From contig JAILXW010000001.1 in NCBI GenBank assembly GCA_045430305.1, positions 558,001 to 622,000 on the forward strand: 64,000 nt of DNA. Reading direction: 5' to 3'. The DNA comes from Agarilytica sp045430305 (GTDB lineage Bacteria > Pseudomonadota > Gammaproteobacteria > Pseudomonadales > Cellvibrionaceae). Both the position numbers and the translations under genes were made by a program. A model generated the notes under the pieces. The model was not told the origin of the DNA. It ran no database searches and saw only the letters and a program-made list of their open reading frames with translations. Each line of letters starts with the position of its first letter. The first letter of the stretch is position 1. Positions 35,878 through 42,673 of the stretch are shown here, one piece after another.

Positions 35878-36378
35878 ATGAGAATATTGTCGGTAATAAA
35901 AAATATATTTTCGAATGATTTTTATGTCCAAATATGGCCTGAAAATCTTAGAATTCTAAATATTACTACGGGTGAGTCTTATGAAGACGTGCCGCTTATT
36001 ACATTAAAATATGATCGAAATGGTAAGCCTGTTATTGAAGCAATTGGTTCAGATTCAAATAAACTGAAGAATTGCCCAGGGTATAAAGTCTTAAATCCAT
36101 TTGATCATCCTAGGCTTCTAGTTAAGGATTTTCAGGCAGCAGAAAAAGTTTTGATGCATACTTTTAGATTGCTACACCAAAGCAAAATATTCGCTCCATC
36201 GCCTAGGGTAATTATTCAACCCATGGAGAAATTGGAGGGTGGGGTTACCGACGTAGAGATGCGTCTATATCGTGAGTTATGCTTGGGCGCGGGTTCAAGA
36301 GAGGTTGTGGTGTATTTAGGTAAGCCTCTCCACAAAAGCACAATTAATTATGAGCAAGTTAAAAGTAAAAGCAGCTAA
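35878..36378 (+). CDS. Cassette 15: MreB-like N-terminal fragment protein
   Basis: 166 aa. The segment FAPSPRVIIQPMEKLEGGV followed by E-M-R-L-Y-R-E-L-C-L-G-A-G-S-R-E-V-V-V-Y aligns by eye with the MreB region RPSPRVLVCVP...[20 protein letters not shown]. The N-terminal IWPENLRILNITTGESYEDVPLI resembles the MreB first strands. It covers only subdomains IA/IB of an actin fold and lacks the second phosphate-binding motif, so it cannot be a full MreB. It may be a polymer-capping or interfering protein. No signal peptide. Confidence 0.6.
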   Translation: MRILSVIKNIFSNDFYVQIWPENLRILNITTGESYEDVPLITLKYDRNGKPVIEAIGSDSNKLKNCPGYKVLNPFDHPRLLVKDFQAAEKVLMHTFRLLHQSKIFAPSPRVIIQPMEKLEGGVTDVEMRLYRELCLGAGSREVVVYLGKPLHKSTINYEQVKSKSS

Positions 36379-36501
36379 CAAGCCGGTCAACAGCGCCAGC
36401 AAGCTGGCTAGGACCTCCACGGCGTCGCTCGCTTTGTGCTTTACCGCTACGCTCGCACAAACCAATCAACACCGTTCCGGCCTGTTACCGGAGCGTTAGG
36501 G
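36373..36501 (+). repeat. attC, family A (cassette 15)
   Basis: 129 bp, R' GTTAGGG at 36495-36501; virtually identical to the site of cassette 9. Confidence 0.9.
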
Positions 36502-36856
36502 CCAAACTGAAAAAAGACAAAGGTTACTTCTAGCTAGGCATCACGAAAGCACATAGATCGATTTAGGTAATGTCTTTGTATTTAGAAGTGTATTCCGAGT
36601 GTGAAGCAAAGTGCGGCTTGGAAAGTGTAGGCATTTCGCAGCGAAGCTGCGGGTACCACTATTCTAGCCATTGCAATAAAATAGAACAGCGTCTTATGCA
36701 AAGTGAATCGCATAATTCATTAAACAAACAGCAGGGTTTCATGGCAGATTTAAGTAACAGTCACATGGCCCTAACAAAGCGGTCAGCATCGGACTTCAGT
36801 AAGCGTGGTTCGCTCCGCTCACGTTACCACGCTTACTTCAGCCGTCTACCGCGGCG
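36496..36856 (+). repeat. Cassette 16: family-B repeated cassette, copy 6
   Basis: 361 bp, near-identical to copy 3 (32737). attC at 36769-36862. Such close identity indicates recent duplication or gene conversion. Confidence 0.85.
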
Positions 36857-37215
36857 TTAGGGCCAAAATGGAAACGTATAGAAATTTCCACTAGCGCAGC
36901 CCTCACCAGATCGTAGCCTTAATATCATGAAGTTTTCGTTCTAAAAGAATGTGGCTACAGTGGAGCAACGTGCGGCTTGGTGATTGTATGTATTTCGCAG
37001 CAAAGCTGCGGGTACCATTATTCTAGCCAGCGCAATAAAATAGAACAGCGTCTTATGCAAAGTGAATCGCATAATTCATTAAACAAATAGCAGGGTTTCA
37101 TGGCTGATTTAATTAACAGTCACATGGCCCTAACAAAGCGGTCAGCATCGGACTTCAGTAAGCGTGGTTCGCTCCGCTCACGTTACCACGCTTACTTCAG
37201 CCGTTTACCGCGGCG
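36857..37215 (+). repeat. Cassette 17: B' mosaic cassette, copy 3
   Basis: 359 bp, B' 5' half nearly identical to cassette 7, family-B 3' half, attC at 37128-37221 (R' GTTAGCT). Confidence 0.85.
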
Positions 37216-37235
37216 TTAGCTATAAAGGATAAATC

Positions 37236-37589
37236 ATGAAAATCAAAATGTCTTGGATATTAGTACTTGTTAGTTTTATTTTATTTTCAAGTAATGCGTT
37301 TGCAGTTAGAGCGTGGATTGGAGCTACAAAGGTCAAGCAAATAAATTTTGTTAAATCTAGTGGAAACTGTGCTCCTACAAATGGGGCTTGTATGCTTTTA
37401 ACCTTCGAAGAGGGCTATAAAGGCTGCGAAGTAATCGCTATTAGGGAAAGTGATGTGCACTTTAAGCATATAGAAAGCATGGCATATATATCATTTTCGT
37501 CAGGGAAAAAGTTCAAGGTTTATGCGAGCAATGATCATTGTAACAACGCTGATTCAATAGCTATCAATAACGCTGAACTATACGAATAG
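37236..37589 (+). CDS. Cassette 18: small secreted protein with Cys pairs
   Basis: 117 aa. Sec signal peptide (about 1-23, ending SSNAFA). The mature part is beta-rich with four Cys (NCAPTNGAC, GCEV, DHC), likely two disulfides. FSSGKKFKVYASNDHCNNADSIAI loosely resembles the cassette proteins at 34877 and 39962, but membership is uncertain. GGATAAATC upstream gives the ribosome site. Confidence 0.65.
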   Translation: MKIKMSWILVLVSFILFSSNAFAVRAWIGATKVKQINFVKSSGNCAPTNGACMLLTFEEGYKGCEVIAIRESDVHFKHIESMAYISFSSGKKFKVYASNDHCNNADSIAINNAELYE

Positions 37590-37716
37590 CTAACAAGCCG
37601 GTCAACATCGCCAGCAAGCTGGCTAGGACCTCCACGGCGTCGCTCGCTTTGTGCTTTATCGCTACGCTGGCACAAAACAATCAACTCCGTTCCGGCCAGT
37701 TACCGGAGCGTTAGGC
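37588..37716 (+). repeat. attC, family A (cassette 18)
   Basis: 129 bp, R' GTTAGGC at 37710-37716. Confidence 0.9.
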
Positions 37717-37773
37717 TTACAAATGTGGTACAAACGATACGGATATAAACAGCCGCCATCCGGTGGAGCAGAG

Positions 37774-38103
37774 ATGGGCTGTTTCAGTCTCGTTGTGGTT
37801 TCATTCGTCTCTTTGTTTATTTCGTTGGCCGTTTCTCTTTATTTTAATAATGGTTGGCTATTCTTGTTCGTCATTCCCTTTTCTGTAATTGGCTTTGAGG
37901 TTTGTGATAGGTATGCCAATAACGAAGGTATGCGTTTTCGAGACCGACAACGCCGTAAGCACATTGAGTCAGCACAAAAAAGTATTCGTACAGGTGCTAT
38001 TAGTGACGCCTTAGAGTCAATTCATAAAGCTAAGATATATGGTGATATACCCGACAACTTAAAAGAGTTTGAGCTGGCTAATAGTCGAGATCGTAATGCC
38101 TAA
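37774..38103 (+). CDS. Cassette 19: membrane protein of unknown function
   Basis: 109 aa from the ATG at 37774, chosen because GGTGGAG stands five bases upstream. An in-frame ATG at 37723, just inside the cassette, would add 17 residues. Two membrane segments close together (about 4-24 and 28-48) precede a basic, helical cytoplasmic tail (RFRDRQRRKHIESAQKSI). No family recognised. Confidence 0.6.
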   Translation: MGCFSLVVVSFVSLFISLAVSLYFNNGWLFLFVIPFSVIGFEVCDRYANNEGMRFRDRQRRKHIESAQKSIRTGAISDALESIHKAKIYGDIPDNLKEFELANSRDRNA

Positions 38104-38226
38104 CAAACCGGTCAACTTCGCCAGAAAGCTGGCTGGGACCTCCATGGCATTGCTCGTTTTGCGTTTTAACGCTACGCTAACGCAAAACAATCAATACCAT
38201 TCCGGCCCGTTACCGGAGCGTTAGCC
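38098..38226 (+). repeat. attC, family A variant (cassette 19)
   Basis: 129 bp, R'' GCCTAAC, R' GTTAGCC at 38220-38226; diverged inner stem (TTTTGCG...CGCAAAA). Confidence 0.85.
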
Positions 38227-38283
38227 GTAAAAAATATTAAATTAAAATGTGGGCGTAAATCAAAAGCCCCGTTTATAAAAATT

Positions 38284-38481
38284 ATGGTTCAGCCGCGCGA
38301 TCGATCTGTTTGTATCGTAGCGGGTAACTCCGTAGGAAAGGAAGGTAACCTTTTAAATATCCGTAAGGATGTGCGCGGAGTGAGTTATCGATTTGTTGTG
38401 GTGCGGTGTTTCTGTATCGCGTTCCGCCTGATGGCGGGTTATAAATGGCATTTTCCCCTGCGGCGGTTGCTGCAGTTTTAG
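38284..38481 (+). CDS. Cassette 20: possible 65-aa protein
   Basis: Only frame of note in this 448-bp cassette. It is basic and Cys-containing, ending FRLMAGYKWHFPLRRLLQF, with no good ribosome site and no recognised domain. The cassette could equally be non-coding; the 3' part up to attC (38482-38567) is empty. Confidence 0.35.
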   Translation: MVQPRDRSVCIVAGNSVGKEGNLLNIRKDVRGVSYRFVVVRCFCIAFRLMAGYKWHFPLRRLLQF

Positions 38482-38567
38482 GTTAGTAACGATACTAAGT
38501 GCTAAATAACAGGGCTCTTTGTTACTCCATTGCGGCAGGGTGCCTTTTTTAAATAACTAACCGTTAC

Positions 38568-38674
38568 GGCTAACAAGTTGGTCAAAAGGACGCCTTTTAC
38601 GTCGCTTCATTTTTGTGCTTGAATAGCACAAAAACAAATCAACTATTAAGGCGCCAATTACCAAGGCGTTAGGG
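38568..38674 (+). repeat. attC, unique type (cassette 20)
   Basis: 107 bp: R'' GGCTAAC, R' GTTAGGG at 38668-38674; stem TTTTGTGC / GCACAAAA. Confidence 0.85.
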
Positions 38675-38691
38675 AATAATCGAGAGTAATC

Positions 38692-39816
38692 ATGACTAGT
38701 GGAATGCTTCCCCCAGAGAATACAATTGATGACGTAAAAATACGTATTCAGCGCTCCTATAGTAACCCGAATGTCAAAGCTATTACGCAAGCTGTTCTGA
38801 AGGAAGGTCCTCAAGCATTCAAGGTAGCCACGTTAACGGAAATAGTGAACCCAAAAACCGGCGAGTTTCATCATTACTCTCTTAAAATTGACCATATCGA
38901 TAAGAAGAAAGCTGGCTGGTTTCATAAGCCAGATAAGTCTGTACGGCTGGAAGGGAAAGAGCCTGATGAAATTGAAAAGCTCTATACATTTCTACACGCT
39001 GCCTACAAAAATTCACTTGGCGATGCAACAGGACCATTGCATTTAATAAGCTCTGAGGATTATGCAAAATTAGAAAATCTTATTGAAGCCATACCAAATA
39101 TCGCAGACACTGACAAATTAAACTTAGTTGGCAATATACTTTCCCAGATAGATAGTGATTCATCAAATATCGAAAATTTTGTTAAAGTCTTTGAAAATAG
39201 TAAATCTGACACTTTAAAGCATATCGCGACGGCATCACGGCTTATTGAGTACTCTAAGTCTGTAACTGAATTGGAGCGCCTAATTAGTACGCCCGGTACG
39301 TCGGAATCAATTTTCCAAAAGCATTTGGAGAGAAACCCTTGGATGTTTGGTAGCGAATACAGTGAACTTTTACCCCGTAAAACTTGGACGCGTGATGATC
39401 GACTAGATTACATGCTTCGAAAAACTGTTGATGACTATCTTGAAATTGTTGAGATTAAAACGGCATTTAGTGAATTGTTGTTTCTACATGATAAATCACA
39501 TGACTCGTTCTACCCGTCATCAAAGTTAACGCCTGTTATTGGTCAAGTAACCAGGTATATAGAAGAAGTAGAGAGAAATAGAGATTCAATTATCGCCAAG
39601 GATGGTACTGACACCTTAAAAATACGTGCGCGAATCATCATTGGTAGAGATGGCGACAAGCGACATCAAACTGCGCTTAGAAACTTTAATGCGCATTTGC
39701 ACCGTATTGAGATAATTACCTATGACCAGCTTCTTAGAATAGCTAAGCGGGTGTTATCTATGTTCAGTGTCGAAGTCCCAGAACCGAAAGAGGATGACAA
39801 TGATATTCCGTTCTAA
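38692..39816 (+). CDS. Cassette 21: Shedu (DUF4263) anti-phage nuclease SduA-like
   Basis: 374 aa. The C-terminal half (about 200-360) carries the DUF4263/Shedu pattern: ESIFQKHLERNPWMFGSEYSE, then a PD-(D/E)xK-type core with Asp239 in LDYML and Glu254-x-Lys256 in IVEIKTA, then KLTPVIGQVTRYIEEVE, ARIIIGRDGD and IITYDQLLRIAKRVL. Shedu is a single-gene phage-defence system with DNase activity; the N-terminal ~200 residues are its variable sensing part. A complete defence gene fits a cassette, being self-contained. It is oriented with the array and starts 23 bp after the junction; expression would depend on an upstream promoter. Confidence 0.82.
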   Translation: MTSGMLPPENTIDDVKIRIQRSYSNPNVKAITQAVLKEGPQAFKVATLTEIVNPKTGEFHHYSLKIDHIDKKKAGWFHKPDKSVRLEGKEPDEIEKLYTFLHAAYKNSLGDATGPLHLISSEDYAKLENLIEAIPNIADTDKLNLVGNILSQIDSDSSNIENFVKVFENSKSDTLKHIATASRLIEYSKSVTELERLISTPGTSESIFQKHLERNPWMFGSEYSELLPRKTWTRDDRLDYMLRKTVDDYLEIVEIKTAFSELLFLHDKSHDSFYPSSKLTPVIGQVTRYIEEVERNRDSIIAKDGTDTLKIRARIIIGRDGDKRHQTALRNFNAHLHRIEIITYDQLLRIAKRVLSMFSVEVPEPKEDDNDIPF

Positions 39817-39822
39817 CATCTT

Positions 39823-39937
39823 CCCTAACAAAGCTGTCATAGGGACATTTTTTGCTTCGCTTCGTTTTGGGGTGGCTTCGCCACTTTACCCCAAAACTCC
39901 ACTACACAAAAAATGCCGCCATACAGCGGCGTTATGC
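39823..39937 (+). repeat. attC, unique type (cassette 21)
   Basis: 115 bp: R'' CCCTAAC, R' GTTATGC at 39931-39937. Stem GTTTTGGGGT / ACCCCAAAAC with inner GTGGC-TTCG-CCAC. Confidence 0.85.
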
Positions 39938-39961
39938 TAATTAATAAAAAGGAGAAATAAA

Positions 39962-40306
39962 TTGAAATCAATAGTAGTTTTTTTATTTGTATTTTTTACC
40001 AGTAACGCATTTTCGTTTACTTGTATAGGAAAGGTTGAGACCGTAGATGTTCAGCCCAACGGTCATATAGCCGCATCAATAACCGGTGTTGGGGGTAGCA
40101 ACAAGATTTGCAGCGTGTCCGGTCAGAGATATGACTTCACGCCTGAGGCATGCAAGGCAATTTACTCATCACTATTATCTGCATTTGCATCTTCAAAAAA
40201 TGTAAAGCTCTATTTCAGTGACGGTAGTAATGACAATAACTGTAATATGGGAAACTGGAATGATTTATCAAGTTTGGGTTTATATTATTTGAGGTTGGAA
40301 CATTAG
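39962..40306 (+). CDS. Cassette 22: small secreted protein, family S
   Basis: 114 aa with a TTG start, supported by AAGGAG eight bases upstream and by the signal peptide it opens (MKSIVVFLFVFFTSNAFS). The mature part has a beta-strand pattern with four Cys (FTCIG, KICS, EACKA, NNCNMGNW). The central segment IYSSLLSAFASSKNVKLYF pairs with YQSYLSALLAAKFAKSSVTLF of cassette 13. Periplasmic or secreted, function unknown. Confidence 0.7.
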   Translation: MKSIVVFLFVFFTSNAFSFTCIGKVETVDVQPNGHIAASITGVGGSNKICSVSGQRYDFTPEACKAIYSSLLSAFASSKNVKLYFSDGSNDNNCNMGNWNDLSSLGLYYLRLEH

Positions 40307-40434
40307 CATAACAAGCCGCTCAAAAATGCCAGCAAGCTGGCTGGGACCTCCGTTGCGTTGCTTGGTTTGTGCTTAAACGCTACGCTAGCACAAACCAATC
40401 AACACCGTTCCGGCCTGTTACCGGAGCGTTATGC
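40306..40434 (+). repeat. attC, family A (cassette 22)
   Basis: 129 bp, R'' GCATAAC, R' GTTATGC at 40428-40434. Confidence 0.9.
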
Positions 40435-40455
40435 AATTAAAGGAAACCACATCTG

Positions 40456-40761
40456 ATGGCTAAATGTAGCGAGTGTAAAACAGAGTTTAAGTTTGTTGAT
40501 GTTTTAAAAGCGACCAATCCAGCGAGTGTGAAATGCTCAGGTTGTGAAAATCGATGTAAATCTAGCTATCTAATTCTGCTGCCGATATTTTTGGTGTTTG
40601 TAGTTCTTGCGTTAGGTATTTGGTCAGCAGAGCTAGAAAATTCAGCGAGTGCGGGTTTGATTAAAATTGGGGGCTTGGTCGGTCTCGCGCTGGCATTTGA
40701 GTACGGCTATTTTTTGGCCTTGAATAAAAGCTTAATTAAGTCAAATCTAGATATAAGCTAA
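40456..40761 (+). CDS. Cassette 23: zinc-ribbon membrane protein
   Basis: 101 aa. N-terminal zinc ribbon (CSECKTEF...CSGCENRC, residues about 4-34) and two membrane helices (about 39-57 and 67-88). This is a common plan for small inner-membrane proteins of unknown function. AAAGGAAACC precedes the ATG. Confidence 0.7.
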   Translation: MAKCSECKTEFKFVDVLKATNPASVKCSGCENRCKSSYLILLPIFLVFVVLALGIWSAELENSASAGLIKIGGLVGLALAFEYGYFLALNKSLIKSNLDIS

Positions 40762-40766
40762 GAAAT

Positions 40767-40842
40767 GCATAACAATCCGGTCAACTTCGCCAGCAAGCTG
40801 GCTGGGACCTCCATGGTATTGCTCGTTACCGGGGCGTTATGC
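40767..40842 (+). repeat. attC, family A with internal deletion (cassette 23)
   Basis: 76 bp. Outer parts equal family A (AATCCGGTCAACTTCGCCAG, CGTTACCGGGGC), but about 53 bp of the centre, including one stem strand, are missing. R' GTTATGC at 40836-40842. Confidence 0.85.
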
Positions 40843-40882
40843 CTAATATAAAATTCTAGTTCAATACAATTAAGGAAGAGAT

Positions 40883-41392
40883 ATGACAAAATTTGAGAGT
40901 ATGTGGAAAAATTTTCCTGAAAAGGAGCTTATGAAGACTAGATGCACCAATAAACAGAAAGATAGCAACAAACCCTTTAGTGATTATTGCGCCATATTGC
41001 TTAGTGAATGCTTTATAAGATCTGGAATTGATATTAGCCTTTTTGAGGCTAAGAAATGCTGGTCGCATACCGGCAAAAAGCATATCCTTTTAGCTCAAGA
41101 ATTTGCTGAGTCTCTAAAGTCTAATACTCCTGCAGGGTTTTCCCCGATGAAAAAAATCAACCCTGGCACCTTTCAAGATGACCTATCGGATAAAACTGGT
41201 GTAATCTTTTTTAAGGATTACTGGCAAAGAGGCAGCGAAAGTTTTCAGTCTAGAAGTGGCGACCATATCGATCTATGGAACAAAGATGAGATTACAAGCA
41301 GTGGTATGTTTATGAGGTCGATCTATGAGTTTTTTGGAGCGCTTTCTAATCTAAATAAAAGTAAAGAAATATGGTTTTGGGAGATAAAGTGA
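40883..41392 (+). CDS. Cassette 24a: Tae4-like peptidoglycan amidase
   Basis: 169 aa, no signal peptide. Resembles type VI secretion amidase effector 4 (DL-endopeptidase of the NlpC/P60-like fold). Catalytic Cys36 lies in SDYCAILLSECFIRSGI and His128 in RSGDHIDLWNKDE, with the intervening SHTGKKHILLAQEFAESL and KTGVIFFKDYW at the expected places. Lack of a Sec signal fits delivery into another cell. No type VI machinery is visible here. It overlaps by 4 bp a membrane ORF that may protect the producer. GGAAGAG precedes the ATG. Confidence 0.75.
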   Translation: MTKFESMWKNFPEKELMKTRCTNKQKDSNKPFSDYCAILLSECFIRSGIDISLFEAKKCWSHTGKKHILLAQEFAESLKSNTPAGFSPMKKINPGTFQDDLSDKTGVIFFKDYWQRGSESFQSRSGDHIDLWNKDEITSSGMFMRSIYEFFGALSNLNKSKEIWFWEIK

Positions 41393-41610
41393 AAAACAAA
41401 ATAATTCTAGTAGTGGCTGTAATTGCATGCACTTTTCTGAATTTTTCCATATTTATGTTTGCGTATAAAAAGCTTATATTTCCACTTCTTCACGAAGATC
41501 AGAGAATGGATGTCGCTCCAAGTCTGTTTTCGTACGTGCTGCCTAGTTTTTTTGCCTCATCTATTATTGTGCTCTTTGCAGTATTCTTCTTTTTAAACAA
41601 AAAGGCATAA
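41389..41610 (+). CDS. Cassette 24b: two-helix membrane protein, candidate immunity
   Basis: 73 aa from the GTG at 41389, which overlaps the amidase stop (GTGA). Two membrane helices (about residues 3-25 and 44-68) flank a short extracytoplasmic loop. Known Tai4 immunity proteins are soluble periplasmic dimers, so this is not a Tai4 homologue. Position and coupling suggest protection, but another function is possible. Confidence 0.6.
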   Translation: MKNKIILVVAVIACTFLNFSIFMFAYKKLIFPLLHEDQRMDVAPSLFSYVLPSFFASSIIVLFAVFFFLNKKA

Positions 41611-41733
41611 CAATCCGGTCAACAGCGCCAGCAAGCTGGCTAGGACCTCTACGACGTCGCTCGTTTTGTGCTTTACCGCTACGCTCGCACAAACCAATCA
41701 ACACCGTTCCGGCCTGTTACCGGAGCGTTATGC
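41605..41733 (+). repeat. attC, family A (cassette 24)
   Basis: 129 bp, R'' GCATAAC, R' GTTATGC at 41727-41733. Confidence 0.9.
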
Positions 41734-41734
41734 C

Positions 41735-41989
41735 TCAGTAGTGATAACGTAGCTGCGCAATCAAAAGGGAGTTTTCATGAATTGTATAAACCATTCGGTG
41801 CTCATCGTTAATCCTTCTGGACCAGTAGCCGGAAAGAGCGTGTTGTAATGGTTCCGGCTTCCCTATCCCAGCAAAGGGGTCGCGAGTTACGTCCTTTACG
41901 AGGGTATTTATTCGCTTTAGTATTTGTTTGTCTGTCTTTTGCCAGTACAAGTAGTCCTCCCAGGCTTGTTCTGCAAAAATTAACTTCAT
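41735..41989 (-). CDS. yoeB: Cassette 25: YoeB/Txe-family mRNA interferase toxin
   Basis: 84 aa, the same length as E. coli YoeB, and alignable along its whole length. The catalytic set is in the same positions: Glu46 in GKPEPL, Arg65 in DEHRMVY and His83-Tyr84 at the C terminus. It cleaves ribosome-bound mRNA and is neutralised by YefM. Its start overlaps the yefM stop by 4 bp. It is read against the array direction; its stop lies two bases after the core site. Confidence 0.95.
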   Translation of the reverse strand: MKLIFAEQAWEDYLYWQKTDKQILKRINTLVKDVTRDPFAGIGKPEPLQHALSGYWSRRINDEHRMVYTIHENSLLIAQLRYHY

Positions 41990-42237
41990 TCTATAAGTTC
42001 CTTTTCGCTGCCTTTTCCTTGATCCAGATCGGCGATGGCGCTGATAAGCCTACGTGTATTCTTTGGGCTTCGGAGTAAATACGCTGTTTCTTCCAGGGAT
42101 TGGTAGTCATCCATCGAGATCATAACGACGGCACCTTCGCCCTTGCGGGTAATGGCTACGGGGGCGTGGTCCTGGCAAACTTGCTCCATGGTTTTCGCAA
42201 GGTTGCTTCGGGCTGCGGTATAGCTTATGCTTTGCAT
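41986..42237 (-). CDS. yefM: Cassette 25: YefM/Phd-family antitoxin
   Basis: 83 aa. N-terminal Phd/YefM DNA-binding fold (ISYTAARSNLAKTMEQVCQDH, ITRKGEGAVVMISMDDYQSLEET) and a C-terminal toxin-binding tail. It is the first gene of the antitoxin-toxin operon and represses its own promoter through the TGTACA sites at 42248-42270. Having its own promoter makes it independent of array transcription. Confidence 0.95.
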   Translation of the reverse strand: MQSISYTAARSNLAKTMEQVCQDHAPVAITRKGEGAVVMISMDDYQSLEETAYLLRSPKNTRRLISAIADLDQGKGSEKELIE

Positions 42238-42247
42238 AGTCTTTTCC

Positions 42248-42270
42248 TGTACATGTACGTAAATATGTAC
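42248..42270 (-). promoter_or_regulatory. YefM-YoeB operator
   Basis: TGTACATGTAC (42248-42258) and a second TATGTAC (42264-42270) lie 11-33 bp upstream of the yefM ATG. The TGTACA core is the known binding sequence of YefM in E. coli, arranged there as a long and a short palindrome. Confidence 0.7.
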
Positions 42271-42284
42271 GATATTCTAGCAAG

Positions 42285-42413
42285 GCATAACAAGCCGGTC
42301 AACATCGCCAGCAAGCTGGCTAGGACCTCCATTGCGTCGCTTGTTTTGTGCTTGTCCGCTACGCTCGCACAAAACAATCAACACCGTTCCGGCCTGTTAT
42401 CGGGGCGTTAGGG
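42285..42413 (+). repeat. attC, family A (cassette 25)
   Basis: 129 bp, R'' GCATAAC, R' GTTAGGG at 42407-42413. It is the last complete attC. Confidence 0.9.
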
Positions 42414-42635
42414 CCAAACAGAAAAAAGACAAAGGTTGCTTCTAGCTGGGCATCACGAAAGCACACAGATCGATTTGGGTAATGTCTTTGTATTTAGAAG
42501 TGCGTTCCGATTGTGAAGCAAAGTGCGACTTGGAAAGTGTATGCATTTCGCAGCAAAGCTGCGGGTACCATTATTCTAGCCAGTGCCATAAAATAGGTCA
42601 TCGTCTTATGTAAAGTGAATCGCATAATTCATTTT
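42408..42635 (+). repeat. Cassette 26: truncated family-B copy at the array end
   Basis: First ~228 bp of a family-B cassette (hairpin loop AAA), most similar to copy 1. Similarity stops after CATAATTCATT, so the 3' part and attC are missing, fixing this end of the array. Confidence 0.85.
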
Positions 42636-42673
42636 TAGGAATGTTCGACGGTTTTCGTATGATTTTTGTATGT

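Larger units (their letters stand above)
29788..42635 (+). mobile_element. Integron cassette array without integrase (26 cassettes, 25 attC)
   Basis: Successive units each begin right after a G of a GTTRRRY-type core and end in an imperfect palindrome opening with a YTAAC/ATAAC core, the attC plan. ORFs nearly all point the same way and start 10-45 bp after the junction. Most gene cassettes share one ~129-bp attC family (A); ten units belong to a repeated cassette family (B/B'). High attC similarity within the array is typical of chromosomal (sedentary) integrons. No intI reading frame exists on either strand of the window, so this is a CALIN or the distal part of a longer integron. Confidence 0.93.

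Noticed and set aside
30128..42413. Regularly repeated palindromes considered as a CRISPR array
   Set aside because: Repeats are 76-132 bp, spaced by whole genes, begin and end in GTTRRRY/YTAAC-type cores, and no cas genes are present; integron attC explains them.
29788..42635. Search for an integron integrase or IS transposase within the array
   Set aside because: No frame with tyrosine-recombinase or DDE features was found on either strand, so none is reported.
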